64,000 bases of DNA from Lamellibrachia columna (taxonomy: Eukaryota > Annelida > Polychaeta > Sabellida > Siboglinidae), in the NCBI GenBank assembly GCA_963662155.1, contig OY759263.1, positions 39,859,544-39,923,543 of the forward strand, given 5' to 3'. How positions within the stretch are numbered: position 1 is the stretch's first letter; each line of letters starts with the position of its first letter. Below the pieces are notes generated by a model. It saw only the letters and a program-made list of their open reading frames with translations. It did no database searches and had not been told where the DNA came from. This document shows, piece by piece, positions 26,954 to 45,900 of the stretch. A program made the position numbers and the translations under genes.

Positions 26954-27849
26954 ACAACATGTACGTGCCGCTACCCGACCCCAAGTAGACAACATATACG
27001 TGCCGCTACCCGACACCAAGTAGACAACATATATGTGCCGCTACCGGACACCAAGTAAACAACACATACGTGCCGCTACCCGACACCAAGTAGACAACAT
27101 ATACGTGCCGCTACCTGACCCCAAGTAGACAACATATATGTGCCGCTACCCGACACCAAGTAGACAACACATACGTGCCGCTACCCGACACCAAGTAGAC
27201 AACACATACGTGCCGCTACCCGACCCCAAGTAGACAACATATGTGCCGCTACCCGACCCCAAGTAAACAACATATACGTGCCGCTACCCGACACCAAGTA
27301 GACAACACATACGTGCCGCTACCCGACACCAAGTAGACAACACATACGTGCCGCTATCCGACACCAAGTAAACAACATATACGTGCCGCTACCCGACACC
27401 AAGTAGACAACATATACGTGCCGCTACCCGACACCAAGTAGACAACACATACGTGCCGCTACCCGACACCAAGTAGACAACACATACGTGCCGCTACCCG
27501 ACCCCAAGTAGACAACATATGTGCCGCTACCCGACCCCAAGTAAACAACATATACGTGCCGCTACCCGACACCAAGTAGACAACACATACGTGCCGCTAT
27601 CTGACACCAAGTAAACAACATATACGTGCCGCTACCCGACACCATGTAGACACTTGGGGCATCAAAGAAAATACGTCAGGGATATGAGACTGCGTATTTA
27701 AAGCAGTTTCGCTGCACTATACAGTGTAAAACGCTATGAATGGTCCTGGATACCGCGCTATATAACTAGATTTAACAAAATTGCCATCCAAGGCAAAAAC
27801 CCATATGGCAAGTGGACAAGGAAACCATTGGCTTATCGAGAGTCCAATA

Positions 27850-28340
27850 ATTTTTCATCTATGTTTAACCCGCCCTCCTCAGATATGTGTCAACTTTGGT
27901 TTTTTTAATATTCACGCTGCTAGAATTCACATAATCTGTAGATAATGTGTTCCATTTATTTATTTTCCTATGTGAGAACGAGTACTTCGTGATATCCCGT
28001 CTACACTGATCTTTCACTTTATGTTACCTCGTGTCCTCTAGTTCTACTATCGTTATTGAACGTAAAGGTCAAAGTATGTTCTTATAGAGCGCAGTATCCA
28101 GTGCTCGGAACTGCTCAGAACATGAACTCAGAACATGAACTCATAACATGTTGCACTTACACTTGAACGAGAACAAATATTTATATCAACATTTTCATTC
28201 GCATTCAATATCTTAAAAACTTCAATTTGATCTCCTCTTATTCTCCTTGTCTCTGGAGTTGTTAAACCATAGTATTTTATGCGTTCTTCATAACTTTTAT
28301 GAGTTCTTCGTATAAAAACTTACGTTCACACTGTATAAGA
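27850..28340 (-). mobile_element. Non-LTR RT C-terminal relic
   Basis: On the minus strand, frame pieces spell YYGLTTPETRRIRGDQIEVF, KILNANENVDI, NNDSRTRGH, then KYSFS-type and INKWNTLS residues and SSVNIFKTKVDTYLR. This is the standard last ~130 residues of jockey/CR1-like polymerases. Frames are shifted. The 3' flank (27,780-27,850) resembles the flank of the relic at 63,480-63,705, so they are the same family. The segment 27,656-27,780 holds nothing recognisable. Confidence 0.75.
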
Positions 28341-28360
28341 ACTTGGTTCGCACCGCGGAC

Positions 28361-29905
28361 GTATTAGGAATCAACATGCTAACGTGGCTAACTGAGCCGA
28401 TAGAGCCCGGCTGTCGTATTAGGAATCAACATGCTAACGTGGCTAACTGAGCCGACAGAGCCCGACTGTCGTATTAGGAATCAACATGCTAACGTGGCTA
28501 ACTGAGCCGACGGAGCCCGGCTGTCGTATTAGGAATCAACATGCTAACGTGGCGAACTGAGCCGACGGAGCCCGGCTGTCGTATTAGGAATCAACATGCT
28601 AACGTGGCGAACTGAGCCGACAGAGCCCGGCTGTCGTATTAGGAATCAACATGCTAACGTGGCTAACTGAGCCGATAGAGCCCGGCTGTCGTATTAGGAA
28701 TCAACATGCTAACGTGGCTAACTGAGCCGACAGAGCCCGACTGTCGTATTAGGAATCAACATGCTAACGTGGCTAACTGAGCCGACAGAGCCCGGCTGTC
28801 GTATTAGGAATCAACATGCTAACGTGGCTAACTGAGCCGACAAAGCCCGAATGTCGTATTAGGAATCAAAATGCTAACGTGGCTAATTGAGCCGACAAAG
28901 CCCGGCTGTCGTATTAGGAATCAACATGCTAACGTGGCTAACTGAGCCGACAGAGCCCGACTGTCGTATTAGGAATCAACATGCTAACGTGGCTAACTGA
29001 GCCGACAGAGCCCGGCTGTCGTATTAGGAATCAACATGCTAACGTGGCTAACTGAGCCGACAGAGCCCGGCTGTCGTATTAGGAATCAACATGCTAACGT
29101 GGCTAACTGAGCCGACAAAGCCCGAATGTCGTATTAGGAATCAAAATGCTAACGTGGCTAACTGAGCCGACAGAGCCCGACTGTCGTATTAGGAATCAAC
29201 ATGCTAACGTGGCTAACTGAGCCGACAGAGCCCGGCTGTCGTATTAGGAATCAACATGCTAACGTGGCTAACTGAGCCGACAGAGCCCGGCTGTCGTATT
29301 AGGAATCAACATGCTAACGTGGCTAACTGAGCCGACAGAGCCCGACTATCGTATTAGGAATCAACATGCTAACGTGGCTAACTGAGCCGACAGAGCCCGA
29401 CTGTCGTATTAGGAATCAACATGCTAACGTGGCTAACTGAGCCGACAGAGCCCGACTGTCGTATTAGGAATCAACATGCTAACGTGGCTAACTGAGCCGA
29501 CAGAGCCCGACTGTCGTATTAGGAATCAACATGCTAACGTGGCTAACTGAGCCGACAGAGCCCGACTGTCGTATTAGGAATCAACATGCTAACGTGGCTA
29601 ACTGAGCCGACAGAGCCCGACTGTCGTATTAGGAGTCAACATGCTAACATGGCTAACTGAGCCGACAGAGCCCGACTGTCGTATTAGGAGTCAACATGCT
29701 AACGTGGCTAACTGAGCCGACAGAGCCCGGCTGTCGTATTAGGAATCAACATGCTAACGTGGCTAACTGAGCCGACAGAGCCCGGCTGTCGTATTAGGAA
29801 TCAACATGCTAACGTGGCTAACTGAGCCGACAGAGCCCGACTGTCGTATTAGGAATCAACATGCTAACGTGGCTAACTGAGCCGACAGAGCCCGGCTGTC
29901 GTATT
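28361..29905 (+). repeat. 55-bp minisatellite, 28 copies
   Basis: The unit begins GTATTAGGAATCAACATGCT and ends CAGAGCCCGGCTGTC. Variant units (GATAGAG, CAAAGCCCGAATG, GGAGTCAAC) form repeated multi-unit blocks. Confidence 0.97.
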
Positions 29906-30148
29906 CGTACGTCGCAATCAACGTTTGATGTGGACAAACTGGAATTTAGCCGATTGAATCGTCGCAATATTAAAACAGTGGTTGCTTAAGTCGACTTGGT
30001 TGAGATGTGTACATATGTGTACAGATGTGTACAGATGTGTGTGGTCTCCGTATTTATGGCAAAAATAACACTTTCTTGGAAGACACCCGAGAGCCACTGC
30101 ATGGCTGTAGGATCAAAGTATAACTAACAGATCAACAAGACTTTTCTA

Positions 30149-30154
30149 ACGTGT

Positions 30155-30211
<57 letters not shown>

Positions 30212-30214
30212 TGA
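30149..30214. repeat. (GTGC)n microsatellite
   Basis: About 16 GTGC units. The surrounding 29,906-30,374 is unique intergenic sequence with a short GTGTACAGAT repeat at about 30,006-30,040. Confidence 0.95.
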
Positions 30215-30374
30215 CGCCTCTACGACAGAGGCAGTTAGTTAGTGCAATTAATGACTAATGTAAGTTTAAATTGTGCCGTAGTGTGTATAGAAACTGTGTT
30301 AATAAAGCGATGCATTAGATGAAGCATAAACGCTGCAATGAAAAGTCGACGTTGCTTGATTGTTGTATATGTAT

Positions 30375-30380
30375 TTTATT
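30375..30380 (-). terminator. Candidate poly(A) signal of the C-type lectin gene
   Basis: AATAAA on the minus strand, about 220 bp past the lectin stop codon. The position is plausible; no transcript end is visible. Confidence 0.35.
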
Positions 30381-30597
30381 GGCATGATGTTACGAATTGC
30401 ATCACACAGTGCAGAGTTATAATACGTTATTGGTGTTTTCAAAACTAACTAGTTGCGAATGATCTATTACTGGTAAGTAACACAATAAGGTGAATTATAT
30501 CACTAATGTTATCAACGTTGTTATCGTGTTTGTGTAAAAGGATGATACAGCGCTATATTCTGCTTATATAAGGGTATACATGGAGTGCGCCATGTTT

Positions 30598-36216
<5,619 letters not shown>

Positions 36217-36237
36217 CGTTGAGTCCGCTAGAACCGA

Positions 36238-36447
36238 TCACCGAGGTCTGAGTTCAGAAAGGATCTGGTACGTATCAGCTCCACCGTTCACATATATCTC
36301 GGTGTCTAGCGCTACGAGATACCCCTCGAGCTGCTGCCAGTCCGCGTGTCTTCTTGTGGCTGCGTTATCAGCCGCCCTAAACACGTCCGCCTTAGACACA
36401 GCCCCAGGCGCCGGCTGGGAGGGCCAGACATTTGTTCTAGGAAACCA
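36238..36447 (-). CDS. Unrecognised open frame upstream of the lectin start
   Basis: A stop-free, GC-balanced frame follows an acceptor-like TTTCCTAG and ends in TGA 21 bp before the lectin ATG. It contains VSKADVFRAADNAATRRHAD and a C-terminus TYQILSELRPR. It may be the last exon of an upstream minus-strand gene, or simply lectin 5' leader. I recognise no family. Confidence 0.25.
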   Translation of the reverse strand, partial: WFPRTNVWPSQPAPGAVSKADVFRAADNAATRRHADWQQLEGYLVALDTEIYVNGGADTYQILSELRPR

Positions 36448-36585
36448 CACGCATCCTCAGTGGAAGTGGGGATAAATCAGTGACATTTTACAGCGTAAAA
36501 ACGATTGGCGTATTACCAAATGTTTCCGGCAGGCAACCATCATGGGTGGATCATTACCTGCAAGTATCATGCAACAAACACACAT

Positions 36586-37320
<735 letters not shown>

Positions 37321-37513
37321 TCCATAACTCTATGTTGGCCACATATAAATGTGGCTAGAGTATGTTCGAGCTGTGATCACTACTGCGTGGGAGCGGGTGA
37401 TGTAATGCCGGTTCGGGTCTGTGTAGGTCAGAATATGGCACGTCTGGCGTAATTAAGCAATAAACTAGTGCATGGGCTATATGATATCTAATAATAAGGA
37501 CTGTATAATTGTT

Positions 37514-37913
37514 CTATGTTGGCATGGTGAGAAGGCACTGTCTAAACCTTTCTACTGACGGTTGGCCAACTAATTCTTGTGTACTCTTGTTCCATAGTCT
37601 GATGGCGCTGGGAAAGAATGAGAATTTGTAGGCGTCGACGCGGGTGAAAGTCTGGTAGAAGCGATAAGCGCTGCCTCTGGTGCGTGCTGGTGCTGCGGCG
37701 AGTGACTTCGTTGTCACATCAACCAGTTTGTGGTTGATGCGGTACAGCATCACCAACTTGGCGTCAGCTCGTCTTCTCTCTAGTGACTTCCATTCCAAAC
37801 TCTCAAGCATGTTCCCTACGCTGCTGCGTCGCCGGTAGTCGTTCATTACGATGCGGGCTGCTTGTCTCTGGACATTCTCAACTGCTTTGGTGTACTTTTC
37901 GGTGGATGGGTCC
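37514..37913 (-). mobile_element. Non-LTR RT C-terminal relic, interrupted by the P-like element
   Basis: The minus frame reads WDPSTEKYTKAVENVQRQAA, RIVMNDYRRRSSVGNMLESL, EWKSLERRRADAKLVMLYRI and KFSFFPSAIRLWN, ending at 37,514. This is a well-preserved jockey/CR1/L2-type C-terminus. Its upstream side is cut at 37,913 in the conserved WDP block by the element starting CATAGAG. Confidence 0.85.
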
Positions 37914-38113
37914 CATAGAGTTACATCATTAATCACCCCCCCCCCCCGCCTATAAACAAGAGCGACAAGCCAGCTCACGGCAGTGAAGCGGGCGTGGACC
38001 ACTGGCCGGCATCTCATTGCACGGCAGAAACAGTTGCATCCACTGCATGACACATAGGGTAGTACTGTTTATAGGGTGAACATAGCATGTTAAAAATAGT
38101 TGTCTAACATATC

Positions 38114-38174
<61 letters not shown>

Positions 38175-39395
38175 GAGTAAGTTAATGTATTTCCTCTTCA
38201 CCATCATCATGTACAATACAAGGCAAACAAAAGCAATGAAGATGTGGTGGCTACCAGAGAAGTGTAAACTTATCGGACTAGTTGCCAGTGACGATGACAC
38301 CAGGAACCAATTAACTTGAAGATTTGTCATTGTCATTTGTTCTTAATGGGGCATGGCCACCAGACTGATAAATAATTTGGGTGAGGGTGGTCCGAGCAGT
38401 TGTGTTATAAGTGTAGGCAGTTAGGTTGCTCATACTGGAGTGAGCATCGTGCATTAGTGTTAAACTCTCCAAGACAAACATCTTGGAGGCTTGCTGGAGA
38501 AAGTTGTGGGACAACGAATATGGTTATTTCCTGTGTGGCTTACAGCTGTACGAATCGACAGAAGACAGGATCTAACATCTCGTTATTTTCAGGTAATTTA
38601 TGTCGCAAATGTTTGTGCTGTGTTAGTGTATATGTGAATGAATGTAACAGTTTTGAAAATGTTCTGAAATATCAATATATTACAGATATGTCGTCGTCGT
38701 CGTCGTCGTTTGCCTTTTCTTCGTTGTATGAACCACTATCATGTAACTCATTCTGTACACATTGCAACATTCATTGCATTATATGCATTTGTTTGACAAA
38801 CCATGTGAAAGGTTGCCTACTAAAACAATTGAAAGCTTAAATGAGAGCACATTTCTTTACATGAGGCGTGTCCTTGGGCAAGTTGGCCAGATAACATTCG
38901 AGAGATCTTGATCTGCAGGTGGAAATAGCTGTGATGGAGCAACTGGGGAATGTGTTGAAAGATGGGAAAAGAATATTTTTGGGACCTTAGAGAAGAATGT
39001 CCAACAGGGCTTAATGAGATTTTGCCACTTGCAGTCATTAGCTAATACATGTATAGAGCACTTCAGAAAGTTCAGTTTCGATCATGTTTAGTGGTGCTAC
39101 TGTTATAGTTAATATGTTATGATATTTGATATGCAAGGTGCATGGATAGATTGTGCACGTAATAAGGTATTAGGTATATATAGCTATGTAGTATTAATCT
39201 ATTATTAGTACTGTATATCTATAGATATATGATGAAGACTGGGTGCTGTACAGTATAAACACTGGGCCTCCAGTGGGTTCTTGCCGTGCAGCAGCATGAA
39301 TGTCATTGGTCCATGCCTTCATCACTTTATCATGTGTCAACTGATAAGAGCTCAGCGGTCTTGTTTTATTAATGGGTGTTCTATTTATGTCTATG
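37914..39395 (+). mobile_element. P-element-like DNA transposon with THAP-type first exon
   Basis: Left end CATAGAGTTACATCATTAAT at 37,914 and right end GGGTGTTCTATTTATGTCTA (TG) to 39,395 are the two halves of the 57-bp element at 62,488. The termini form a short inverted repeat CATAGA...TCTATG. Flanking octamers ATGGGTCC and GTGTGTCC agree at six of eight positions, a diverged 8-bp target duplication. Inside lie an (AAGT)n tract at 38,112-38,182 and a THAP-like first exon at 38,520. P-type transposases carry an N-terminal THAP domain and make 8-bp duplications. No DDE-type catalytic region is evident, so it is non-autonomous or decayed. Confidence 0.6.
38520..38592 (+). pseudogene. THAP-like domain start (transposase exon 1 candidate)
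   Basis: ATG followed by VISCVAYSCTNRQKTGSNIS and LFS, then GTAATT. The C-x4-C with Thr-Asn-Arg after the second Cys, followed by a small-residue stretch and an Ile-Ser-Leu-Phe turn, is the THAP N-terminus. The expected later Cys-x2-His was not located downstream, so the gene is probably truncated. Confidence 0.5.
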
Positions 39396-39404
39396 GTGTG
39401 TCCA

Positions 39405-39464
39405 TATATACATACATACATACATACATACATACATACATACATACATACATACATACATACA

Positions 39465-39498
<34 letters not shown>

Positions 39499-39531
39499 CA
39501 TACATACATACATACATACATACATACATAC
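39405..39531. repeat. (CATA)n microsatellite
   Basis: About 125 bp, directly abutting the right end of the P-like element. The sequence at 39,532-40,440 is otherwise unique, apart from a 9-bp GGACGACTT repeat (four copies) at about 40,040-40,076. Confidence 0.95.
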
Positions 39532-40473
39532 TTCTTTTTTTTCGTTTGCAATCTATTATATTACTCCCGTTTGTTTTTAACTGTTTTTAGTATTACGATT
39601 GGTGATATGTAATGTTTAGTCCGTGTGTGATTGGGTGCATGAGTGTATGTTTGTGCTAACGCCACAATACTACGAATTCCTTGTACTTGCTACTTGGTAA
39701 TAAAACGTATCTTTATATTTATCTTTTTATACATACACACATACATGCACGCAAGCACGCACGCACATAGGCACCCACTTACGCATATACACATATTTTC
39801 GTTGGCCCGTGCAGTGGTCGTGTTGATTATCGTCTTGAATTTAAAATACGTAAGCAACGTCAAAATGTCAAACATATCCAGTTTCTTGTGCCTAAACATG
39901 TTTTATTGTTTCACTAGTCTTTTTACCTTCATTTATTTAAACTACCAGTGTTTGGCGGCAACATTGGATACCATCCAATATTTATCCTGTGGTGGACAAA
40001 TTTATATCGGGAAAATGGTAAACTGTCATGCCCTTAACTTGGACGACTTGGACGACTTGGACGACTTGGACGACTTGGGGTTCGAGTAATATGATCATTA
40101 TTATCCGCATGAACTAGCCTCGACTGTCCACGTTCCGTCATGTAGCGCCACCGTTTGTCACACGCAAGAGTTCACGAAGCCGGACGAGAGTCGGCTAAGC
40201 GACGCTACGAATGTATTAGCGCATTCATTTCAGGGGGTGGAGTGATTCCTAGAGAAGGTGAATTGGTGTTCGGACCAGGAGTTAATTGCAGTGGACTTTG
40301 AATGGTCTCAAGAACTGAACACTGCACTGTACGCGAACATACATTTTAATACATCATTTTGCCTTGTCACAACAATTGCTACGTATGTTTTTTATGATCA
40401 ATGTAACTGTATCTGAATAAATTTAATAATCCACAATTAATTTATGTAAAATACTGGATGTACCATAAAATAT

Positions 40474-40542
40474 ATACATACATACATACATACATACATA
40501 CGTACGTACGTACGTACGTACGTACGTACGTACGTACGTATG
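40474..40542. repeat. (CATA)n/(CGTA)n microsatellite
   Basis: CATA units pass directly into CGTA units, which are self-complementary (TACGTACG). Confidence 0.95.
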
Positions 40543-40548
40543 TAACAC

Positions 40549-41142
40549 ACATTGCTAGCGATGAGATGTATCACACTGCTAGCGATGATATGTATCACAC
40601 TGCTAGCGATGAGATGTATCACACTGCTAGCGATGATATGTATCACACTGCTAGCGATGAGATGTATCACACTGCTAGCGATGAGATGTATCACACTGCT
40701 AGCGATGAGATGTATCAAACTGCTAGCGATGATATGTATCACACTGCTAGCGATGAGATGTATCACACTGCTAGCGATGAGATGTATCACACTGCTAGCG
40801 ATGAGATGTATCAAACTTCTAGCGATGAGATGTATCACACTGCTAACGATGAGATGTATCACACTGCTAGCGATGAGATGTATCACACTGCTAGCGATGA
40901 GATGTATCACACTTCTAGCGATGATATGTATCACACTGCTAACGATGAGATGTATCACACTGCTAGCGATGAGATGTATCACACTGCTAGCGATGAGATG
41001 TATCACACTTCTAGCGATGATATGTATCACACTGCTAGCGATGAGATGTATCACACTGCTAGCGATGAGATGTATCACACTGCTAGCGATGAGATGTATC
41101 ACACTGCTAGCGATGAGATGTATCACACTGCTAGCGATGAGA
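40549..41142 (+). repeat. 24-bp minisatellite, ~25 copies
   Basis: Unit CACACTGCTAGCGATGAGAT plus GTAT, with GATATG, CTTCTAG and GCTAACG variants. It contains NheI-like GCTAGC in most units. The period of 24 yields false frames on both strands. Confidence 0.96.
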
Positions 41143-42150
41143 CGGGTCAACGAACGCAGTCTTGATTTTCAGCTCACAATCGATTCACAGTACGTTGGAC
41201 ACAATCAATTATATACTGAAATTAACTGCATTCTAACAACAAAATGTCTAATGCCAGATAGTTTCTTTGTTTTAAAGGGAACGCTAAACTCACTGTAAGA
41301 TATCTGTCCACGTGGCGCCACGGCAAATGTTGTAGCACTCGTTACAAGGTAGACCCACAAACATGGCTCAAGTTAACCAGACAAGAAATACTTCCCCAGT
41401 AAAGCACGTACAATATACACAACTTATCATGGCGCCATAAATAATGTCACAGGCTTAACATACCTAAATACTATATCACAGTTCTGCGTATCTACAAAAG
41501 TAATGCAATTTTGTATAAACATTTCAATTGGTTTCACTCGTATTATATACGAAGGCACAATCACCACTAACAATCACCACTAACAATCACCACTAACATG
41601 AACATTTTTCCATAATAAATACGTGGTTGTTGAACTACAGTGCCTGTGACGCAACAAGTATTGCAAAGACAGTTTACACACACTCGTCATTCAAATTAAT
41701 ATATGGACAACAATTGTATATACGTTCACTAGAGCATCCCCCGTCTGTAGTTAAGAGCATCCCCCGTATGTAGTTCGCCTGCATTAAATTACTACCTGTC
41801 AACAGAGAAATAACTGCTCGCGTCAATTCGAAATAAATACCCGTAATTTACCTTCACGTTTCATATTCTAAAATTATAAAATGCCATGCTACACATGCAC
41901 TCTCGTGGAATTACACACACGCCCGCGCACGCACACACGCACACACACACGCACGCACACTCACGTACGCACGCACGCACGCACGCACACAGTTCCATAA
42001 AATGCTCTGTGCTACCAACATGTACCATACCCGCACATTTTGTTTCTCTTCTCTCAGCTAGAAGAACACAGAAGTAGTGTAGAAGAAAACAAAAAGGACA
42101 ATGTGACTGTGTTATCGTGTTGGTTTACATTGTCGTACACACACACGCAA
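41143..42150. other. Unique stretch with minor repeats
   Basis: It contains AATCACCACTAAC three times at about 41,560-41,600, a ~24-bp duplication (AGAGCATCCCCCGT) at 41,733-41,775 and ACGC/ACAC repeats at 41,911-41,992. No exon recognised. Confidence 0.5.
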
Positions 42151-42151
42151 G

Positions 42152-42684
<533 letters not shown>

Positions 42685-42818
42685 GCCGGAGTATTTATAT
42701 TGCTGGACACATTGCGCTGTGTATATTCGCTCCAGGTGTGTGTCGACGATAACACTCAACTATCTTTGTGCGTACATGTGCCGCAGTGAATCAAGTCCAG
42801 CCGACACAGGTGCTGTGT

Positions 42819-42914
42819 CTAATGTCGCTGCCGACACGAGCCAGACACGAGACGTATGTTATCCACTGCAATGTCCCCGGAGAACTCGTGCCCCCGGACA
42901 GCAACGAACGCCAC
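42819..42914 (-). CDS. MAM domain exon 3 and stop
   Basis: After [31 protein letters not shown], then RLVSGSC and stop. This is the conserved MAM end (F-E-A-x-R-G...GDIAIDDI...G-x-C). Confidence 0.92.
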   Translation of the reverse strand: MAFVAVRGHEFSGDIAVDNIRLVSGSCRQRH

Positions 42915-45900
42915 CTGCAAAACACGACACCATTAATTCATACAACTTCGCTTAAACACAACACGACATCATTACTGCATACCACATCGTATCAACACAA
43001 CACGACACCATGAATGCATAGCACATCTACACCATTAATGCATACCACATGCATTAATGCACATCAACGCTCGTCTTTGTTTGAAACTATGTTACGCAGT
43101 CAAGTGCACAGTTGCAATGAAATAACAACTTGTAAACAACAGTTGCAATGACATAACAACTTGTAAACAACAGTTGCAATGACATAACAACTTGTAAACA
43201 ACAGTTGCAATGACATAACAACTTGTAAACAACAGTTGCAATGACATAACAACTTGTAAACAACAGTTGCAATGACATAACAACTTGTAAACAACAGTTG
43301 CAATGACATAACAACTTGTAAACAACAGTTGCAATGACATAACAACTTGTAAACAACAGTTGCAATGACATAACAACTTGTAAACAACAGTTGCGTTAAT
43401 CAGCCAACCACTTGTTCATACCACTCCGCAACTGTTCATTTTGAACTGATAATCAAGTTGCGGCACTGGTGATATGCTGGGTGGCGCCACTGTCGAGGAA
43501 TGTGACACCGCACACGTCGACAAATGTTACATTATCCACCAGAGGCGCCACATGTTATTTCGGGCAGCCACTATTAGCTTTCTTCGAGGGTATGTTTTGT
43601 TACGTCATAGTTGCATCACATATAGCGCTACTAAGCGTAAGGTCAAGATATGCGCCTTCTTAACATGTGTTGCGTGAACTTATAACGTCAAGAGAGATCA
43701 AGTAAAGTCACAGACACAATACGGGAAAGGAGGCTGATATTTTCTGGGCACTGCTACAGAGGAAATGATGAAATGGCATCATGAACCATACTGTGGCAGC
43801 CGGCACTTGGAAGAGCAAGCCGAGACAAACCAGGGTCTACAGTTATCGACGGTCTAAATCAAGATGTGGTGCTGGAGCCGGTAGAGCCGGTAGAGTCGGT
43901 AGAGCCGGTAGAGCCGGTAGAGCTGCCAACAGTAATGAGGGATAGAGGCGTCTGGGGCGAGATGACTGGAGCCAGCGATTGCAGTGGCCGACATGAGATA
44001 GCAGTGGATTACGTCAAGTTGATAGCATACCGATGTGCTACACCAGTGTCACAAGTGTCACAAGTGTCACCAGTGTCACCAGTGTCACCAGTGTCACAAG
44101 TGTTATCTGTCAGTGTGTCGTGAGACAATGCTACCCACCTGGTCGCCATCCTGTAATGTTACGTCGAAGCTGTGACTGAGCCATTCCTTGCCATGTGGTC
44201 CTGACAGACTCCAGAGAGTGCGGGACTGCACGGCCACGAACAGACTGCCCGTGTGAAAGCCAAACATGTTGTAGTGGAACGTCAGACAGTATAGACCGGC
44301 GCACAGCCGTGGCACAAATAACCTGGAAGTACAGAAGCACGGTATTGCACTGAAAATAAGCTTTAAACCGGGTATTTAGAAAACTTACACATCAACTTGC
44401 ACGCACGCACGCACGCACGCACGCGCACACGTACGCATGCATGCACTCATTCACGTACGCATTCACGTACGCACGCTCGCACGCATGCCCCCCACAAACA
44501 AATGGTCAATTACTGCTTGCCTTTTGAAGTTCGTTTTGACGTCAAAGTATCCGTAACGTATTACGCTGAGTCGGCGTTGACATTATAGTGTTGGTAGTAT
44601 TTCATTTAGCAAACCCAATTGTGTAAGCAGGCAAATGGGTATAAACAGTTTGAGCTACTTTTCAATATATGTTAAAGCTACGTGGGTTTGTGCAATTGCA
44701 GGTTTCCTAGTGGTGCAAAAATCGAGATAATAAAAGGTATTAGTTCTATATTGAATATTCCGTATTAATGTATGATGTAAATATTTACATATCCTCTTTA
44801 ATAACATTCAAAATTGAAGAACTGCTCAACACTGACCTGGCATTGTCGCCCTCGGCACGTGGATTGCTCGCCTCTATGTAAATGTAGTAGGCGCCATGTT
44901 GTGCCCCTCTTGGTCCTGTGTCACGTGACGGTGTGGGGCCTCGTTGTCGCGTCCAGTCAAAGTTATCGTTTGTATCTTGTGCGAGTTCGCACCAAGGCAC
45001 CAAGGTAGAGCCGTTCTCAAAGTCGCAAGCCCACGAGTCTGGCAGATCATCTGCGCATCCTGGGAGAATATGTAACGATAAATAGTGGTGAAACTTTGAC
45101 ACAGGAATGTTTGTGAATTCAATGTCATAGGATGACAACTATATTTGATAAAGACGAGTAACTATTGTGCTACGTTCTATACCGGTGACAGTTCAGAGTG
45201 TCCGTCCACAATGACGATATGAACCCAATATGGTAAGTGCATCTTAATTTGGAAATACGACGACACACGCGCGCACGCCCGCGCACACGCACACGCACAC
45301 ACACGTACACGCACGCGCACACACGCACGCCCGCGCACACGCCCACGCACACGCCCGCGCACACGCACGCACACGCACACGCACGCGCACGCGCACACGC
45401 ACGCGCACGCGCACGCGCACGCGCGTACGCCCGCGCACGCGCACGCGCGCGCACGCGCACGCGCACGCGCACGCGCACGCGCACGCGCACGCGCACGCGC
45501 ACGCGCACGCACACGCACACGCACACGCACACGCACACACTTGCATTTGTTTAATGAATCGATGCGTGTGATAAAATTAACAATGTTAATGTTACCTTTT
45601 GAATTCGTTGGCGTTGTCGATTTCGAGTTATTAGAAGTTCCATTGGTTGCTGAAATTGGTTTGTGTCTCGCTGCGACCGTTGGGTCGACAGGTGTTGTTT
45701 TCAATGAGCTCGTAGGTGTCGTCGTCGTCGTCGTCGTCGTCGTTGTTGTTGTTGTTGTTGTTGTCGGGCTTGCATACTTTCTTGGTAGTAATCGTGACGT
45801 TTTTCCAGTTGTCATTGTTGTTGTTGATGTTTTCATTGCTGGTTCTGCTGCTGTTACCGCCGTCCACGCTGTCTTCAATGAATCTGCTCTTGATGCTAGT

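Noticed and set aside
28361..29905. Possible CRISPR-like array (55-bp direct repeats)
   Set aside because: Units are contiguous with no unique spacers, and the DNA is eukaryotic. The same reasoning rejects the 35-, 25- and 19-bp arrays.
40549..41165. MYHTASDE repeat protein
   Set aside because: 24-bp minisatellite, open in several frames, no flanking exon signals.
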